Origin: Bog-473 sp963809825
GTDB taxonomy: Bacteria > Actinomycetota > Acidimicrobiia > Acidimicrobiales > RAAP-2
Length of the DNA stretch: 64,000 nucleotides
Direction: 5' to 3'
Assembly (NCBI GenBank): GCA_963809825.1
Contig: CAWELJ010000009.1
Span: 344,516 to 408,515 of the forward strand
The notes beneath the pieces are model-generated. The model did no database searches, was not told where the DNA came from, and saw only the letters and a program-made list of their open reading frames with translations. Shown piece after piece: positions 53,471 through 62,144 of this stretch. Position numbers and translations under genes: made by a program. Numbering within the stretch: the stretch's first letter is position 1; every line of letters starts with the position of its first letter.

Positions 53471-54832
53471 TCACAGGACCTTCACGTTGCGGGCCTCGTC
53501 GCCCCTGCGGCCTGCGCCGACCGTGAACTCCACCGTCGACCCCAGCGCGATGCCCTCGCCGGCTCCCCCCTCGACCTGCGAGTGGTGCACGAAGAGATCC
53601 TCGCCGTCGGGGCGAGCCAGGAAGCCGTAGCCACGTGCGTGGTTGAAGAACTTGACGGTTCCCGTGAGTTTGGGCGAGGCCGAGGTGCCGCCCCCGTCGG
53701 AGCCCGCAGGTGCGGGCGCCGACGGCGAGAACGGCGCCAGCAGTATCGGCTCGAGCCCCAGCGCCCGCTGCACACCGTGCATGTCCTTGTGCTGCTCGGC
53801 GGTGACCAGTGAGACGACGGTGCCCGTGTGCCCCGCCCGGCCGGTACGGCCCGAGCGGTGCACGTAGTCGATGTGATCGGTGGGCGGGTCGAAGTGGACC
53901 ACGCAGGGCAGGGCGTCGACGTGGATGCCCCGCGCCACCACGTCGGTGGCCACCAGCGCATCGGTCCGGCCCTTGGCGAACGCGTCCAGCGCCCGTTCCC
54001 GCTGTCCCTGCGTGCGGTCGCCGTGCATGGGGACGGCGCGCACGCCGTGCGCCTGGAGCTGCCGGACCACGCGATCGGCCCCTCGCTTGGTGCGGCAGAA
54101 CACGAAGGCCTGCCCGTGGTGCTCGATCAACTTGGCCGTGATGGCCACCCGATCGGCCCGCTCCACCTTCCAGAAGTGGTGGGCGACGTCGCCCTTTGCC
54201 TCCGCTGTCGCCTCGACGGCGACCCGGACCGGGTCGCGCTGGTAGCTGCGGATGATCGACTCCACCTCCTTGCCGATGGTGGCCGAGAAGAGGAGCACCT
54301 GGCGGTGTGCGGCGGTCTGGTCCAGCAGGCGGCGCACCGCCGGCAGGAATCCCATGTCGGACATGCGGTCGGCCTCGTCGAGCACGACCGTGGTCACGTC
54401 GTCGAGGCGGACGTCGCCCCGCTCGATCAGGTCCTCGAGGCGCCCGGGGCAGGCCACCACGATGTTGACCCCCTTGTGCAGGGCGCGCACCTGGTCGCGA
54501 TAGCCCATGCCGCCGAAGATCGCCACGACGCGCTTGCGGTCGGGCCCGAGCAGGTCGCCCAGGACGTCGTGCACCTGGGTGGCCAGCTCGCGGGTCGGCA
54601 CGAGGATCAGCGCCCGTGGGCGGCGCGGCCGTGACTGCCCGGTGGTGGCGGCGAGGGGGATCCCGAAGGCCAACGTCTTACCCGAGCCGGTGGGTGCCTT
54701 GCCGCAGATGTCGCGGCCGGCCAGCGCGGGGGGAATGGCGGATGTCTGGATGCTGAGGGGCTCGGTGATCCCGAGGCGGGTGAGGCGCTCGATGATCGGC
54801 GCGGGGACGCCAAGGCCTGAGAACGTAGTGAT
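53471..54832 (-). CDS. DEAD-box RNA helicase with C-terminal cold-shock domain
   Basis: The helicase must begin before 54673, because the only canonical in-frame start there (TTG) cuts the Walker A motif APTGSGKT. Upstream the frame is open only to a TAG twelve codons before ATC 54832, which is preceded by GGAG at a seven-base spacing and reads ITTFSGLGVPAPIIERL, the usual family N-terminus. That gives 453 residues with Q motif, PTRELA, GGMGYRDQ, DEAD (152-155), SAT, HGDRTQGQRE and HRSGRTGRAG. Residues about 388-453 form a cold-shock domain with RNP1 KFFNHARGYGFL and RNP2 DLFVHHSQ. It should remodel structured RNA, perhaps at low temperature. Confidence 0.88.
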   Translation of the reverse strand: MTTFSGLGVPAPIIERLTRLGITEPLSIQTSAIPPALAGRDICGKAPTGSGKTLAFGIPLAATTGQSRPRRPRALILVPTRELATQVHDVLGDLLGPDRKRVVAIFGGMGYRDQVRALHKGVNIVVACPGRLEDLIERGDVRLDDVTTVVLDEADRMSDMGFLPAVRRLLDQTAAHRQVLLFSATIGKEVESIIRSYQRDPVRVAVEATAEAKGDVAHHFWKVERADRVAITAKLIEHHGQAFVFCRTKRGADRVVRQLQAHGVRAVPMHGDRTQGQRERALDAFAKGRTDALVATDVVARGIHVDALPCVVHFDPPTDHIDYVHRSGRTGRAGHTGTVVSLVTAEQHKDMHGVQRALGLEPILLAPFSPSAPAPAGSDGGGTSASPKLTGTVKFFNHARGYGFLARPDGEDLFVHHSQVEGGAGEGIALGSTVEFTVGAGRRGDEARNVKVL

Positions 54833-54952
54833 GACGAGACTCCAATCGAGGTAGAGAGCGGCCTACTCGAATTGGATTGCTCGAACGGGCCCCATCCGGC
54901 GAGCGCCGGCGGCACCCTCAATGATAGCAGGGGTTGCGGTTAGCCTGCCGTC

Positions 54953-55853
54953 GTGGCCCCTGGGGGGATGACACCCGACCTCAAGGAGCGCTGGGACACC
55001 GACGGGTGGTGCGTGGTGCCCGGCGTCATACCCGCCGACGCGCTCGCCGGCGCGCAAGAAGCGGTGCACCGCCACTTCCCCACGCCCGCGGAGATGGCGC
55101 AGAACAAGGGCCCCGACGTCGACAAGTGGCACACCTGGGACGCACCATGGCCCGAGTTCCCGTTCCACAGCTCGCGGCTCAACGCGCTCGTCCTGCACGA
55201 CAACGTCGTCGCGCTTGGCGGAGGGGCTCCTGGGCACGACCGACCTCGCGCTCTACATGGGGTCGGCCACGGCCAAGTACGCCCACCAGGAGTCGGGCTA
55301 CAACCAACTGCTCCACGCCGACTACCCCAACCACATGCTGGTCGTGCCGCGCCACGAGCTCGGCTACCAGCAGGTGGAGTTCTTCGTGTACCTGACCGAC
55401 GTCACCGCTGCGGACGGTGCCACGCGGTTCGTCTCATGGCAGAAGACCAAGGACATCCCCGTCGAACGGCACACGTTGAACTACGTGGACTACGCCGAGC
55501 TCTACGACGACCCCTCGGACGCGGCGGCACCGGCCGGCTCCGTGGTGGCCTACCGGCCCGACGTCTACCACCGATCGGTCGACTTCACCGACCCCACCCG
55601 GTACCGGATCATGCTGCACGTCTCGTTCCGGCACCGGGACGCGGCGTGGGGCGGCTACCAGGCCTGGCCCTTCCGCGGCTTCTCGGTCGAGCTGAGCAAG
55701 TTCGTCCAGCAGGCCACACCGCGCCAGTTGGCCCTCATGGGGGTACCCGAACCGGGACACCCGTACTGGAACGAGGCCACGCTGACCGGCATGCAGGGGC
55801 GGTACCCCGGGCTGGACATGACCCCGTGGCGTGACGCCTGGCGGAACGCCTAG
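54953..55853 (+). pseudogene. phytanoyl-CoA dioxygenase (PhyH)-like protein, interrupted by one extra base
   Basis: One frame gives MTPDLKERWDTDGWCVVPGV and HFPTPAEMAQNK to LVLHDNVVAL. From 55214-55216 (coding GCGCTTGGCGGAGG) the continuation AEGLLGTTDLALYMGSATA is in another frame; removing one T restores it. Length 901 bp is 3n+1, giving 299 residues. The Fe(II)/2-oxoglutarate candidates are His in LLHADYPNHM with an Asp nearby, and His in YRPDVYHRSVDF with Arg downstream. GTG 54953 or ATG 54968 could start it. The stop overlaps the convergent amidase by four bases. Substrate unknown; sequence error likely. Confidence 0.8.
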
Positions 55854-57271
55854 CGCGGCACGCGCTGCGGTGAGCCCGGGGCCACCTTGGGCCAGGGCAT
55901 CGTGCGCTCGGCTACCAGCGCCAGGTCGAGCAGCAGCTCCTCACGGTGGTGCCCGGCCAGCACCTGGAGACCCACCGGCAGCCCGTCGACCAGCCCGGCG
56001 GGGATGCTGACGGCCGGGCTGCCATTGAGGTTCGAGGGCGCGGTCAGTGCCGCGTTGTTCATGATGGCGCGGCTGAAGCCGACCTCGTGGATCAGGTCCG
56101 CCCCCGGGATCGTCGACGGCGGAGGGCCCTCCGCAGCGAAGGCCACGTCGGGGTTGCTCGAGCAGAACACGAAGTCCGCCTCCGCGAAGAGATCGGCCAT
56201 GGCCTCGTTGAGCTGGCGCCGGTAGCGCTCGATGGAGGCGGCCCGTCGCAGGCTGAAGCGTTCCTCGGCCGCCTCGACCCCTGCCCGCATGGCAGGCGAG
56301 AGCCCGTCCAGCCGGTCGGGGTAGGCGTCGCCCAGCCCGGCCACGAACGCCGGCTGGTTGGCCATGGCCCACTCGCCGCGCAGCGGTGGCAGCGCCGGCG
56401 CGACCGTGACCAGCCGCAGGTCCGCCGCGGCGGCGAGCCGCTCGGCCGCGGCGGCGACGACCTCGGCCACCTCGTCACGGACCCGTGCGATGCCGAGGTC
56501 GACCACGATCGCCGCCGTCTTGCCGGACAGGTCGTAGCTGCCCAGCGCCGCCTCCCACCCGCCGACGACCGGCAGGCTCAACGGGTCTCGCTGGTCGAAC
56601 CCGTTGCAGCAGTCGAAGTAGCGGGCCGTATCGCGCACGGAGCGGGTGAGGCAGCCCAGCACCGAGGTCAGCGGATCGATCCCGGCCGCCGGTCCCTTGG
56701 GCACCCGCCCGTAGGTCGCCTTGAGCCCGAACAGTCCGGTGAACCCGGCGGGGATCCGGATGGACCCTCCCCCGTCGCTCCCGGTGGCGATGGGCAGGAG
56801 GCCGCCGGCGACCGCGGCGGCCGTGCCCCCCGACGACCCGCCCGGGGTGCGCTCGGGGTTCCACGGGTTGCGCGTCGTGCCGTGCAGCTCCGTCGAGGTG
56901 CAATTGATGCCCCCGAATTCGCTCGCCGTCGTCTGCGCGGCCAGCACGGCACCAGAGGTGCGCAGCCGGGACAGCGAGGTGGCGTCGTGGTCCGAGACGC
57001 GGTCCTTGAAGAGCATCGATGCCTCGGTGTACGGCCAGCCCTCGACGCGTTCGAGCTCCTTGACGCCCCAGGGGACCCCGCCGAAGGGCAGCGTGACATT
57101 GGCATTGCGGGCCGCTTCCCGCGCCCTCTCGAAGTCCGTGTAGCTGAATGCGTTCAGCGGCGACTCCTCCATGGCGCCGATGCAGGCGTCGAGGGCCTCG
57201 AGCGGGGACAGCTCCTTGGCCCTGAAAGCGTCGACCAGGCCGCAGGCGTCCTCCAGCCACGGGGTGCTCAT
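55850..57271 (-). CDS. amidase (amidase-signature family)
   Basis: 473 residues. The signature GGSSGGTAAAVAGGLLPIATGSDGGGSIRIPA is intact, spread over residues 144-174; Lys71 in GVKE, Ser147 and Ser170 are the expected Lys-cisSer-Ser triad. Family members hydrolyse amides, including GatA relatives, aryl-acylamidases and nylon-oligomer hydrolases. No gatB or gatC is near, so tRNA amidation is unlikely. It is convergent with the PhyH-like gene. The divergent neighbour is the PLP enzyme at 57331. Confidence 0.92.
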   Translation of the reverse strand: MSTPWLEDACGLVDAFRAKELSPLEALDACIGAMEESPLNAFSYTDFERAREAARNANVTLPFGGVPWGVKELERVEGWPYTEASMLFKDRVSDHDATSLSRLRTSGAVLAAQTTASEFGGINCTSTELHGTTRNPWNPERTPGGSSGGTAAAVAGGLLPIATGSDGGGSIRIPAGFTGLFGLKATYGRVPKGPAAGIDPLTSVLGCLTRSVRDTARYFDCCNGFDQRDPLSLPVVGGWEAALGSYDLSGKTAAIVVDLGIARVRDEVAEVVAAAAERLAAAADLRLVTVAPALPPLRGEWAMANQPAFVAGLGDAYPDRLDGLSPAMRAGVEAAEERFSLRRAASIERYRRQLNEAMADLFAEADFVFCSSNPDVAFAAEGPPPSTIPGADLIHEVGFSRAIMNNAALTAPSNLNGSPAVSIPAGLVDGLPVGLQVLAGHHREELLLDLALVAERTMPWPKVAPGSPQRVPR

Positions 57272-57330
57272 GGCGCGCAGAGTACCCGAGCGCCCGTCAC
57301 GGTGCCGTGCCGGTCGGTAGCCTCCGAGCG

Positions 57331-58323
57331 GTGAGGACGGCAGACCTGACGACCCCGGCCCTCCTTGTGGACGCCGCCGGGTTGGAGGCCAATCTGGCTG
57401 TCATGGCCGCGGCGCTCCCCGGCGCCAGGATGCGGCCCCACGTCAAGGCACACAAGTGCACTGCGCTGGCGGCGTGCCAGGCGGCGCACGGGCACGCAGG
57501 CTTCACCTGCGCGACGGTGGCCGAGATGGAGGGGATGGCACGCGCCGGCCTCGGGGACGACCTGCTCCTGGCCAACGAGGTGGCCGACGCCACCAGGCTC
57601 GGTGCGCTGGCGCGGTCGGGGGCGCGGGTGACCGTCGCCGTCGACTCGGAGGCGACCATCGCCGCCGCCGCCCGTGCCGGCGTCCCCGAGGTGCTGGTCG
57701 ACGTCAACGTCGGGCTCCCCCGCTGCGGCTGCCGGCCCGAGGACGCCGGGCGACTGGCCGACCTCGCGCGCGCCGCCGGCCTCGCGGTCCGCGGCGTCAT
57801 GGGGTACGAGGGCCACATCGTCGGCCTGGAGGAAAGGAGCACCCGGGCCTCCATGCTCGAGGAGTCCATGGCCGAACTCGTGCTCGCCCACGACCTCGTG
57901 GGCGGGGAGGTGATCTCGGCCGGCGGCACGGGGACGTACGACCTGAACACGTGGGCCACCGAGATCCAGGCCGGGTCCTACGCCCTGATGGACACGGCGT
58001 ACGCCAAACTCGGCCTTCCGTTCACGCAGGCGCTCACCGTGCTCGCCACCGTGATCTCCGTCTCGGACACGTGGGCGGTCGCCGACTGCGGCCTCAAGGC
58101 GCTGGGCATGGATCACGGCAACCCGGAGGTCGCCGCCGCCGAGGTGTGGTTCTGCTCCGACGAGCACCTGACGCTCGCACCGCAGGCGAAGCTGCGCGTC
58201 GGCGATCGCATCCGGGTCCTGCCCGCCCATGTCGATCCGACCGTCGCGTACCACGAGCACCTGCACGTCGTCGACGGTGACGACGTCGTGGACCGCTGGG
58301 ACGTCGACCTGCGCGGTTGGTGA
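57331..58323 (+). CDS. D-threonine aldolase-like PLP enzyme (alanine racemase N-domain fold)
   Basis: 330 residues from GTG 57331 (VRTADLTTPALLVD). The fold type III PLP barrel carries the Schiff-base lysine in RPHVKAHKC (Lys39 by analogy). The C-terminal beta domain has LPAHVDPTVAYHEHL, where His300 and Asp302 form an HxD metal pair, the form I recall for D-threonine aldolase, whereas eukaryotic D-serine dehydratases use HxC. SAGGTGTYD and GSYALMDTAYAKLG are further landmarks. The likely reaction is retro-aldol cleavage of D-threonine or a related D-3-hydroxyamino acid. Confidence 0.85.
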   Translation: MRTADLTTPALLVDAAGLEANLAVMAAALPGARMRPHVKAHKCTALAACQAAHGHAGFTCATVAEMEGMARAGLGDDLLLANEVADATRLGALARSGARVTVAVDSEATIAAAARAGVPEVLVDVNVGLPRCGCRPEDAGRLADLARAAGLAVRGVMGYEGHIVGLEERSTRASMLEESMAELVLAHDLVGGEVISAGGTGTYDLNTWATEIQAGSYALMDTAYAKLGLPFTQALTVLATVISVSDTWAVADCGLKALGMDHGNPEVAAAEVWFCSDEHLTLAPQAKLRVGDRIRVLPAHVDPTVAYHEHLHVVDGDDVVDRWDVDLRGW

Positions 58324-58359
58324 CCCCGCTCTAGGGTTGGCCCGGTCAAGGAGGAAGAT

Positions 58360-59001
58360 ATGGCAGACGCCACGTACACGATCGGGTCCGCCGCGGCATG
58401 CAGCGACGGGCCCTGCGGCGAGGTGCGCCGGGTCGTGGTGAACCCCGTGGCCCGCGAGGTCACCCACCTGGTGATTGAGCCCACGCACCGCAGCGGCCTC
58501 GGCCGTCTGGTGCCGCTCGACCTGGTGGAGGCCGAAGCCGGGGAGGTCCACCTCCGCTGCACGGTGGCGGAGTTCGAGCAGCTGCCGCACGCCGAGGAGA
58601 CCGACTTCCTGCCCGGGGGCAGCGGCTACGAGAACTACGCCCAGCACGAGGCCTACTACTGGCCCTACTTCGGGATAGAGGGCGGTGCGGACCCCGTGGT
58701 CGCCAACGCCAGCGGGATCGTCACCCGCGACACGCTGCCGCCGGGCGAGGTCGGCGTGCGGCGCGGTGAGCCTGTGCACGCGAGCGACGGCGAGATCGGC
58801 AAGGTCGAGGGTCTGGTCGTCGAACCGGCGCACGGACATGTCACGCACGTCCTCCTGCAGGAGGGGCACCTCTGGGGCCGCAAGCAGGTCGCCATCCCGA
58901 TCGGTGCGGTCGAGCGTCTGGGTGAGGTCATCGCCGTCAACCTGACCAAGCGCGAGATCGAGGACCTGCCCGCCGTCGACCTGGCCGGATCGGGCACCTA
59001 G
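58360..59001 (+). CDS. protein with two PRC-barrel domains
   Basis: 213 residues from ATG 58360 behind an excellent AAGGAGGAAG. Two repeats of the PRC-barrel pattern occur at about 5-75 (GEVRRVVVNPVAREVTHLVIE) and 125-205 (GEIGKVEGLVVEPAHGHVTHVL with RKQVAIPIGAVERLG). A tyrosine-rich linker (YENYAQHEAYYWPYFG) joins them. PRC barrels bind RNA or protein partners; stand-alone two-domain versions are common in soil actinobacteria but uncharacterised. Its TAG overlaps the TAG of the convergent MFS gene. Confidence 0.85.
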   Translation: MADATYTIGSAAACSDGPCGEVRRVVVNPVAREVTHLVIEPTHRSGLGRLVPLDLVEAEAGEVHLRCTVAEFEQLPHAEETDFLPGGSGYENYAQHEAYYWPYFGIEGGADPVVANASGIVTRDTLPPGEVGVRRGEPVHASDGEIGKVEGLVVEPAHGHVTHVLLQEGHLWGRKQVAIPIGAVERLGEVIAVNLTKREIEDLPAVDLAGSGT

Positions 59002-60260
59002 CTCCGGTCACCGTCGTCGTCCGAGTCGGGCGCATCGGGGAAGTCCCGCATGGTCCGCATCGGCGACGCCAGCAGCCAGATCCCCGCCACGGCCTCGCCG
59101 GCGGCGCCGATCCACAGGGTCGGCCGCAGCCCGGCCACCGTGCCGAGGACTCCCCCGATCAGGGCACCGATGGGCAGGACGCCCCACACCACGAAACGCA
59201 TGGTGGCGTTCATGCGGCCGAGCAGCCGGTCCGGGCACAGGCGTTGGCGGAAGCTGACCTGGTTGACGTTGTAGACGACCGCCGCGAACGAAACGATGAA
59301 CATGCCGGCGCCGAAGAAGAGCAGCCCGGCACCGGGCATCGTGAGCGGGATCAGAAGCGCGCCCACGTTGCAGGCGATGCCCACGATGGTGGCCCGTGCC
59401 CCGCCGAAGCGGGTGGCGATCGGGCCGGCCGCCACTGCGCCGAGCACGCCGCCCAGCCCTCCGAGGGAGAAGATCAAGCCGATGACTCCAGGCGAGGCGT
59501 GCACGGTACGCACCAGGAAGACGACCTCGACCGCGGCGGCGATGCCGCTGAACAGGTTCGAGGTGGCGGTCGTGGCTGCGATGGCGCGCAGGAGCGCGTT
59601 GCCGAAGACGAAACGCAGCCCTTCCGCGATGTCGTGGGTGAGCTTCGGGTGCCCCCCGAGAGGCGTCACCGGCTTCGGCTCGGGGGCGCGGATGGCGGTG
59701 ACGGCGGCAGCCGACGCCAGGAAGCTGACCGAGTCCACGGCCACCGCGGCGGAGCTGCCGATGGCCTGCACGAGACCACCGGCGACGCTGGGTCCGACCA
59801 CCGCCGCGACCTGCGCGCTGCCGGTCAGCTTCGCGTTCCCCTCGACGAGGTGCTCACGGCCGACGAGCGCCGGGAGGTACGACTGGTAGGCGACGTCGAA
59901 GAACACCGTGAGGATCCCGCTCGACAACGTGACGACGAACAGCTGGACCAGCGTGAGCCCGCCGACGGCGTAGGCGACCGGGACCGAGCCGAGGGCGAGC
60001 ACCCGACCGAGGTCGGCACCGATCATGACCCGTCGTCGGCGCAGCCGGTCGACCCAGACGCCGGCCGGGAGGCCGACGATCAGGAAGGCGGCCGTCGACG
60101 CGGCGGTGAGCAACCCCATCTCGAAGGCGGTGGCGTGCAACGTGCGCACCGCCAGCAGGGGAATGGCGAGGAGGCTGACCTGGGACCCCAGCTCGCTGAC
60201 GGTCTCGCCGCCCCACAGCAGGCGGAAGTCGCGATGCTGCAGCAACACCCCCTTGGCCAT
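58998..60260 (-). CDS. MFS exporter, EntS/MFS_3-like
   Basis: 420 residues with twelve membrane segments. The N-terminal MAKGVLLQHRDFRLLWGGETVSELGSQ and the loop GVWVDRLRRRRVMI match the EntS (enterobactin exporter)/macrolide-efflux branch of the superfamily, as do FFDVAYQSYLPALVGREHLVEGNAKL and NQVSFRQRLCPDRLLGRMNA. It lies 107 bp downstream of the DUF692 enzyme on the same strand, with AGGG before its ATG. That makes it a candidate exporter for the product of that system, though co-transcription is not proven. Confidence 0.88.
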   Translation of the reverse strand: MAKGVLLQHRDFRLLWGGETVSELGSQVSLLAIPLLAVRTLHATAFEMGLLTAASTAAFLIVGLPAGVWVDRLRRRRVMIGADLGRVLALGSVPVAYAVGGLTLVQLFVVTLSSGILTVFFDVAYQSYLPALVGREHLVEGNAKLTGSAQVAAVVGPSVAGGLVQAIGSSAAVAVDSVSFLASAAAVTAIRAPEPKPVTPLGGHPKLTHDIAEGLRFVFGNALLRAIAATTATSNLFSGIAAAVEVVFLVRTVHASPGVIGLIFSLGGLGGVLGAVAAGPIATRFGGARATIVGIACNVGALLIPLTMPGAGLLFFGAGMFIVSFAAVVYNVNQVSFRQRLCPDRLLGRMNATMRFVVWGVLPIGALIGGVLGTVAGLRPTLWIGAAGEAVAGIWLLASPMRTMRDFPDAPDSDDDGDRS

Positions 60261-60367
60261 CGGCGGACCCTAACGCGAGGGTGCGGCGTCGCAGGCCGGA
60301 GGTGGGACCACACCGGCACTCCGCGTTGCGGCGCGTCGACGTGACGCGGTCGCCCCGACGCCAGGCT

Positions 60368-61501
60368 CTAGCGACCCAGGGCGCGGCGCAGCCGGCCGAG
60401 GTCGACGAGCACCTCGACCCCCTCCTCAAGACGGCCGTCGCGCTCGAGCACGACCCACCGGCATCGGGGCGCCTGCGGGAGCACCTGCGCCAGCCATTGC
60501 ATCACGACGTCCCTGACCGGCCATGCGTGGGCGTCGAAGGCAGGGCCGTCCGCGTCGGGATCGGTCCCTCCGGCCAGATGGATGCCTCCGACGTTGCCCA
60601 AGTCGAGCTCGCGCAACTCGGCCTCCGCATCCACGAGCCCGTTCGCCGCGTTGACGCGCACGTTCTCGAGATCCAAGAGGACCTGGCAGCCCGTCCGTGC
60701 GCACAGCTGGTTCAGGAACGCCGCGGTCGTCATGTCGCCGCCCGGATCGAGCGGAGCGGCCGGGTTCTCGAGCAGGAGAGGGACGCCCAATCGGGATTGG
60801 AGACGTTCGACGTTCCGCGCCACCAGCTCGAGCTGATCCTCAGTGCGCCAGAGAGGAACGAAGTGCGGAAGTGCCGTCGGCCCGACACGTGAGAAGGCGA
60901 GATGGTCGCTGACATGATCGACGCCAGAGGCCTCGACGAGTGCGCCAACTGCCTCGGCGCGCTCGAACGCATCGGCCGTCGGTTCCGACCCGACGGACAG
61001 GGTCAGGCAGTGCAGCGTGATGGCCGACACCCCGGCGAACCGGGCCAGGCGACGCCCGCCGTCCTCGCCGAGGTACCAGTCGGCGATGTGCTCCCATACC
61101 TCTATCTCCGACAACTCGTCGAACAGGATGGGGATCAGCGCGGGCCGGAACGCACACCCGGGCGCGGGGAATGACGGGGCCGGACCCGCTGACGGCGCGG
61201 TCTCCACGGCGGGCGCATCGCCCGAGCGGCGGCTCGCCTCCATCCGGGGCGGAGCCGGGCGCTCGACATGGGCCTCTGTCGCAGCGGCGGACTCGGACTT
61301 GGCAGCCTTGCGGTCCAGGAGCCCCGCCATCTCCGCCAACCCGGAGGGGTCGAGACCGGCGATGAAGTCGGCGGCGCGGGAACGACCGAGACAGGCACGT
61401 GCGAAGCCGGCGGGATCACCACACCACGCCACCAGCGCGTCATGGTCGGTCAGGAGCTGGGCGAGGACCCGCTGCCCCTCGGTGAGGTCGGTGCGGTCGA
61501 T
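60368..61501 (-). CDS. DUF692 (MNIO) family iron enzyme with N-terminal extension
   Basis: Multinuclear iron oxidative enzymes of DUF692 modify cysteines or nearby residues of ribosomal peptides (methanobactin, bufferin and 3-thiaglutamate pathways). Counting from GTG 61432, the core spans about 92-354. Candidate iron ligands, by position within conserved blocks, are His141 (HCLTLSVGS), Asp176-His177 (SDHL), Glu222-Asn223 (LLLEN), Asp254 and Asn257 (LLDLEN), His285 (IHLAGG), Asp300/His302 and Glu330 (LERD). The usual EN-Y block reads DWY. An extra ~115 residues precede the core: a helical part and a Pro/Ala linker. ATC 61501 with AGGA seven bases upstream is the better start; GTG 61432 has no ribosome site. 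A Cys-containing protein sits just upstream. Confidence 0.85.
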   Translation of the reverse strand: MDRTDLTEGQRVLAQLLTDHDALVAWCGDPAGFARACLGRSRAADFIAGLDPSGLAEMAGLLDRKAAKSESAAATEAHVERPAPPRMEASRRSGDAPAVETAPSAGPAPSFPAPGCAFRPALIPILFDELSEIEVWEHIADWYLGEDGGRRLARFAGVSAITLHCLTLSVGSEPTADAFERAEAVGALVEASGVDHVSDHLAFSRVGPTALPHFVPLWRTEDQLELVARNVERLQSRLGVPLLLENPAAPLDPGGDMTTAAFLNQLCARTGCQVLLDLENVRVNAANGLVDAEAELRELDLGNVGGIHLAGGTDPDADGPAFDAHAWPVRDVVMQWLAQVLPQAPRCRWVVLERDGRLEEGVEVLVDLGRLRRALGR

Positions 61502-61510
61502 CCGACGGTC

Positions 61511-61873
61511 CTAGAACGTTCCCAAACCGAAGCCGCCCTCGCCCGGCATCTTCTTCTTGGGTTCCGCCGTGCACGTCCCCGCACCGCACGACGCCATGTG
61601 GCTCCCGAAGCTCACACTCGAAGGGGGATTGCCTTGGAGCACACCCGGACTGACCTGACCCGAGCAGTAGCTGATCGCCCCGAACATGGCGCCGCCGGCG
61701 AACCCGCCGACCTCGTCCTCGCTCTGCGCCTCGTCGATGACGCCCTGCACGAGCTGGCGCTCCTCGTCCGAGAACTCGAATTCACCCCCGAGCTGGGCGA
61801 CGTCCGACGTCTGCGCCCGCACCTCGGGGTCGTCCAACTTCACCAGCGCCAGATACACGTCGTCTGCAGCCAT
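61511..61873 (-). CDS. candidate RiPP-type precursor: Cys-containing small protein (120 aa)
   Basis: ATG 61873 follows a near-perfect GGAGGTG. Residues 1-52 are acidic and helical (YLALVKLDDPEVRAQ, FSDEERQLVQGVIDEAQ), like a leader; VGGFAGGAMFG at 55-65 offers double-glycine cleavage points; 66-120 form a Gly/Ser-rich, low-structure region with Cys70, Cys96 and Cys101. The CGAGTC spacing recalls the Cys-Gly repeats of bufferin-type MNIO substrates. Its TAG is nine bases before the proposed start of the DUF692 enzyme, in the same frame. The precursor role is inferred from context; a stand-alone structural protein is possible. Confidence 0.6.
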   Translation of the reverse strand: MAADDVYLALVKLDDPEVRAQTSDVAQLGGEFEFSDEERQLVQGVIDEAQSEDEVGGFAGGAMFGAISYCSGQVSPGVLQGNPPSSVSFGSHMASCGAGTCTAEPKKKMPGEGGFGLGTF

Positions 61874-62144
61874 CGGCCACCTCCATTTCGGAAACTGTGG
61901 AGTAACGACGACAGGGGGGAACCTCGGTTACAACGAACCAAAAGTCCTGCGCCGGGGGCCATCCGCCCGCCAGTCAACCTCGTCGTCCCAGCCCTCCCGT
62001 CCCATCGGTAGCGAGTCCGTTCAACCCCGCTCCGAGTTCGTCTCGAGCTCACGACCGAGCACGGCACGGCCGGAGGTTCCTCGCCCCCCTGGCACTCGAT
62101 CCGCCCCACCCGCGCCGTCACCCCTCGACCTTCAACCTCGATGA

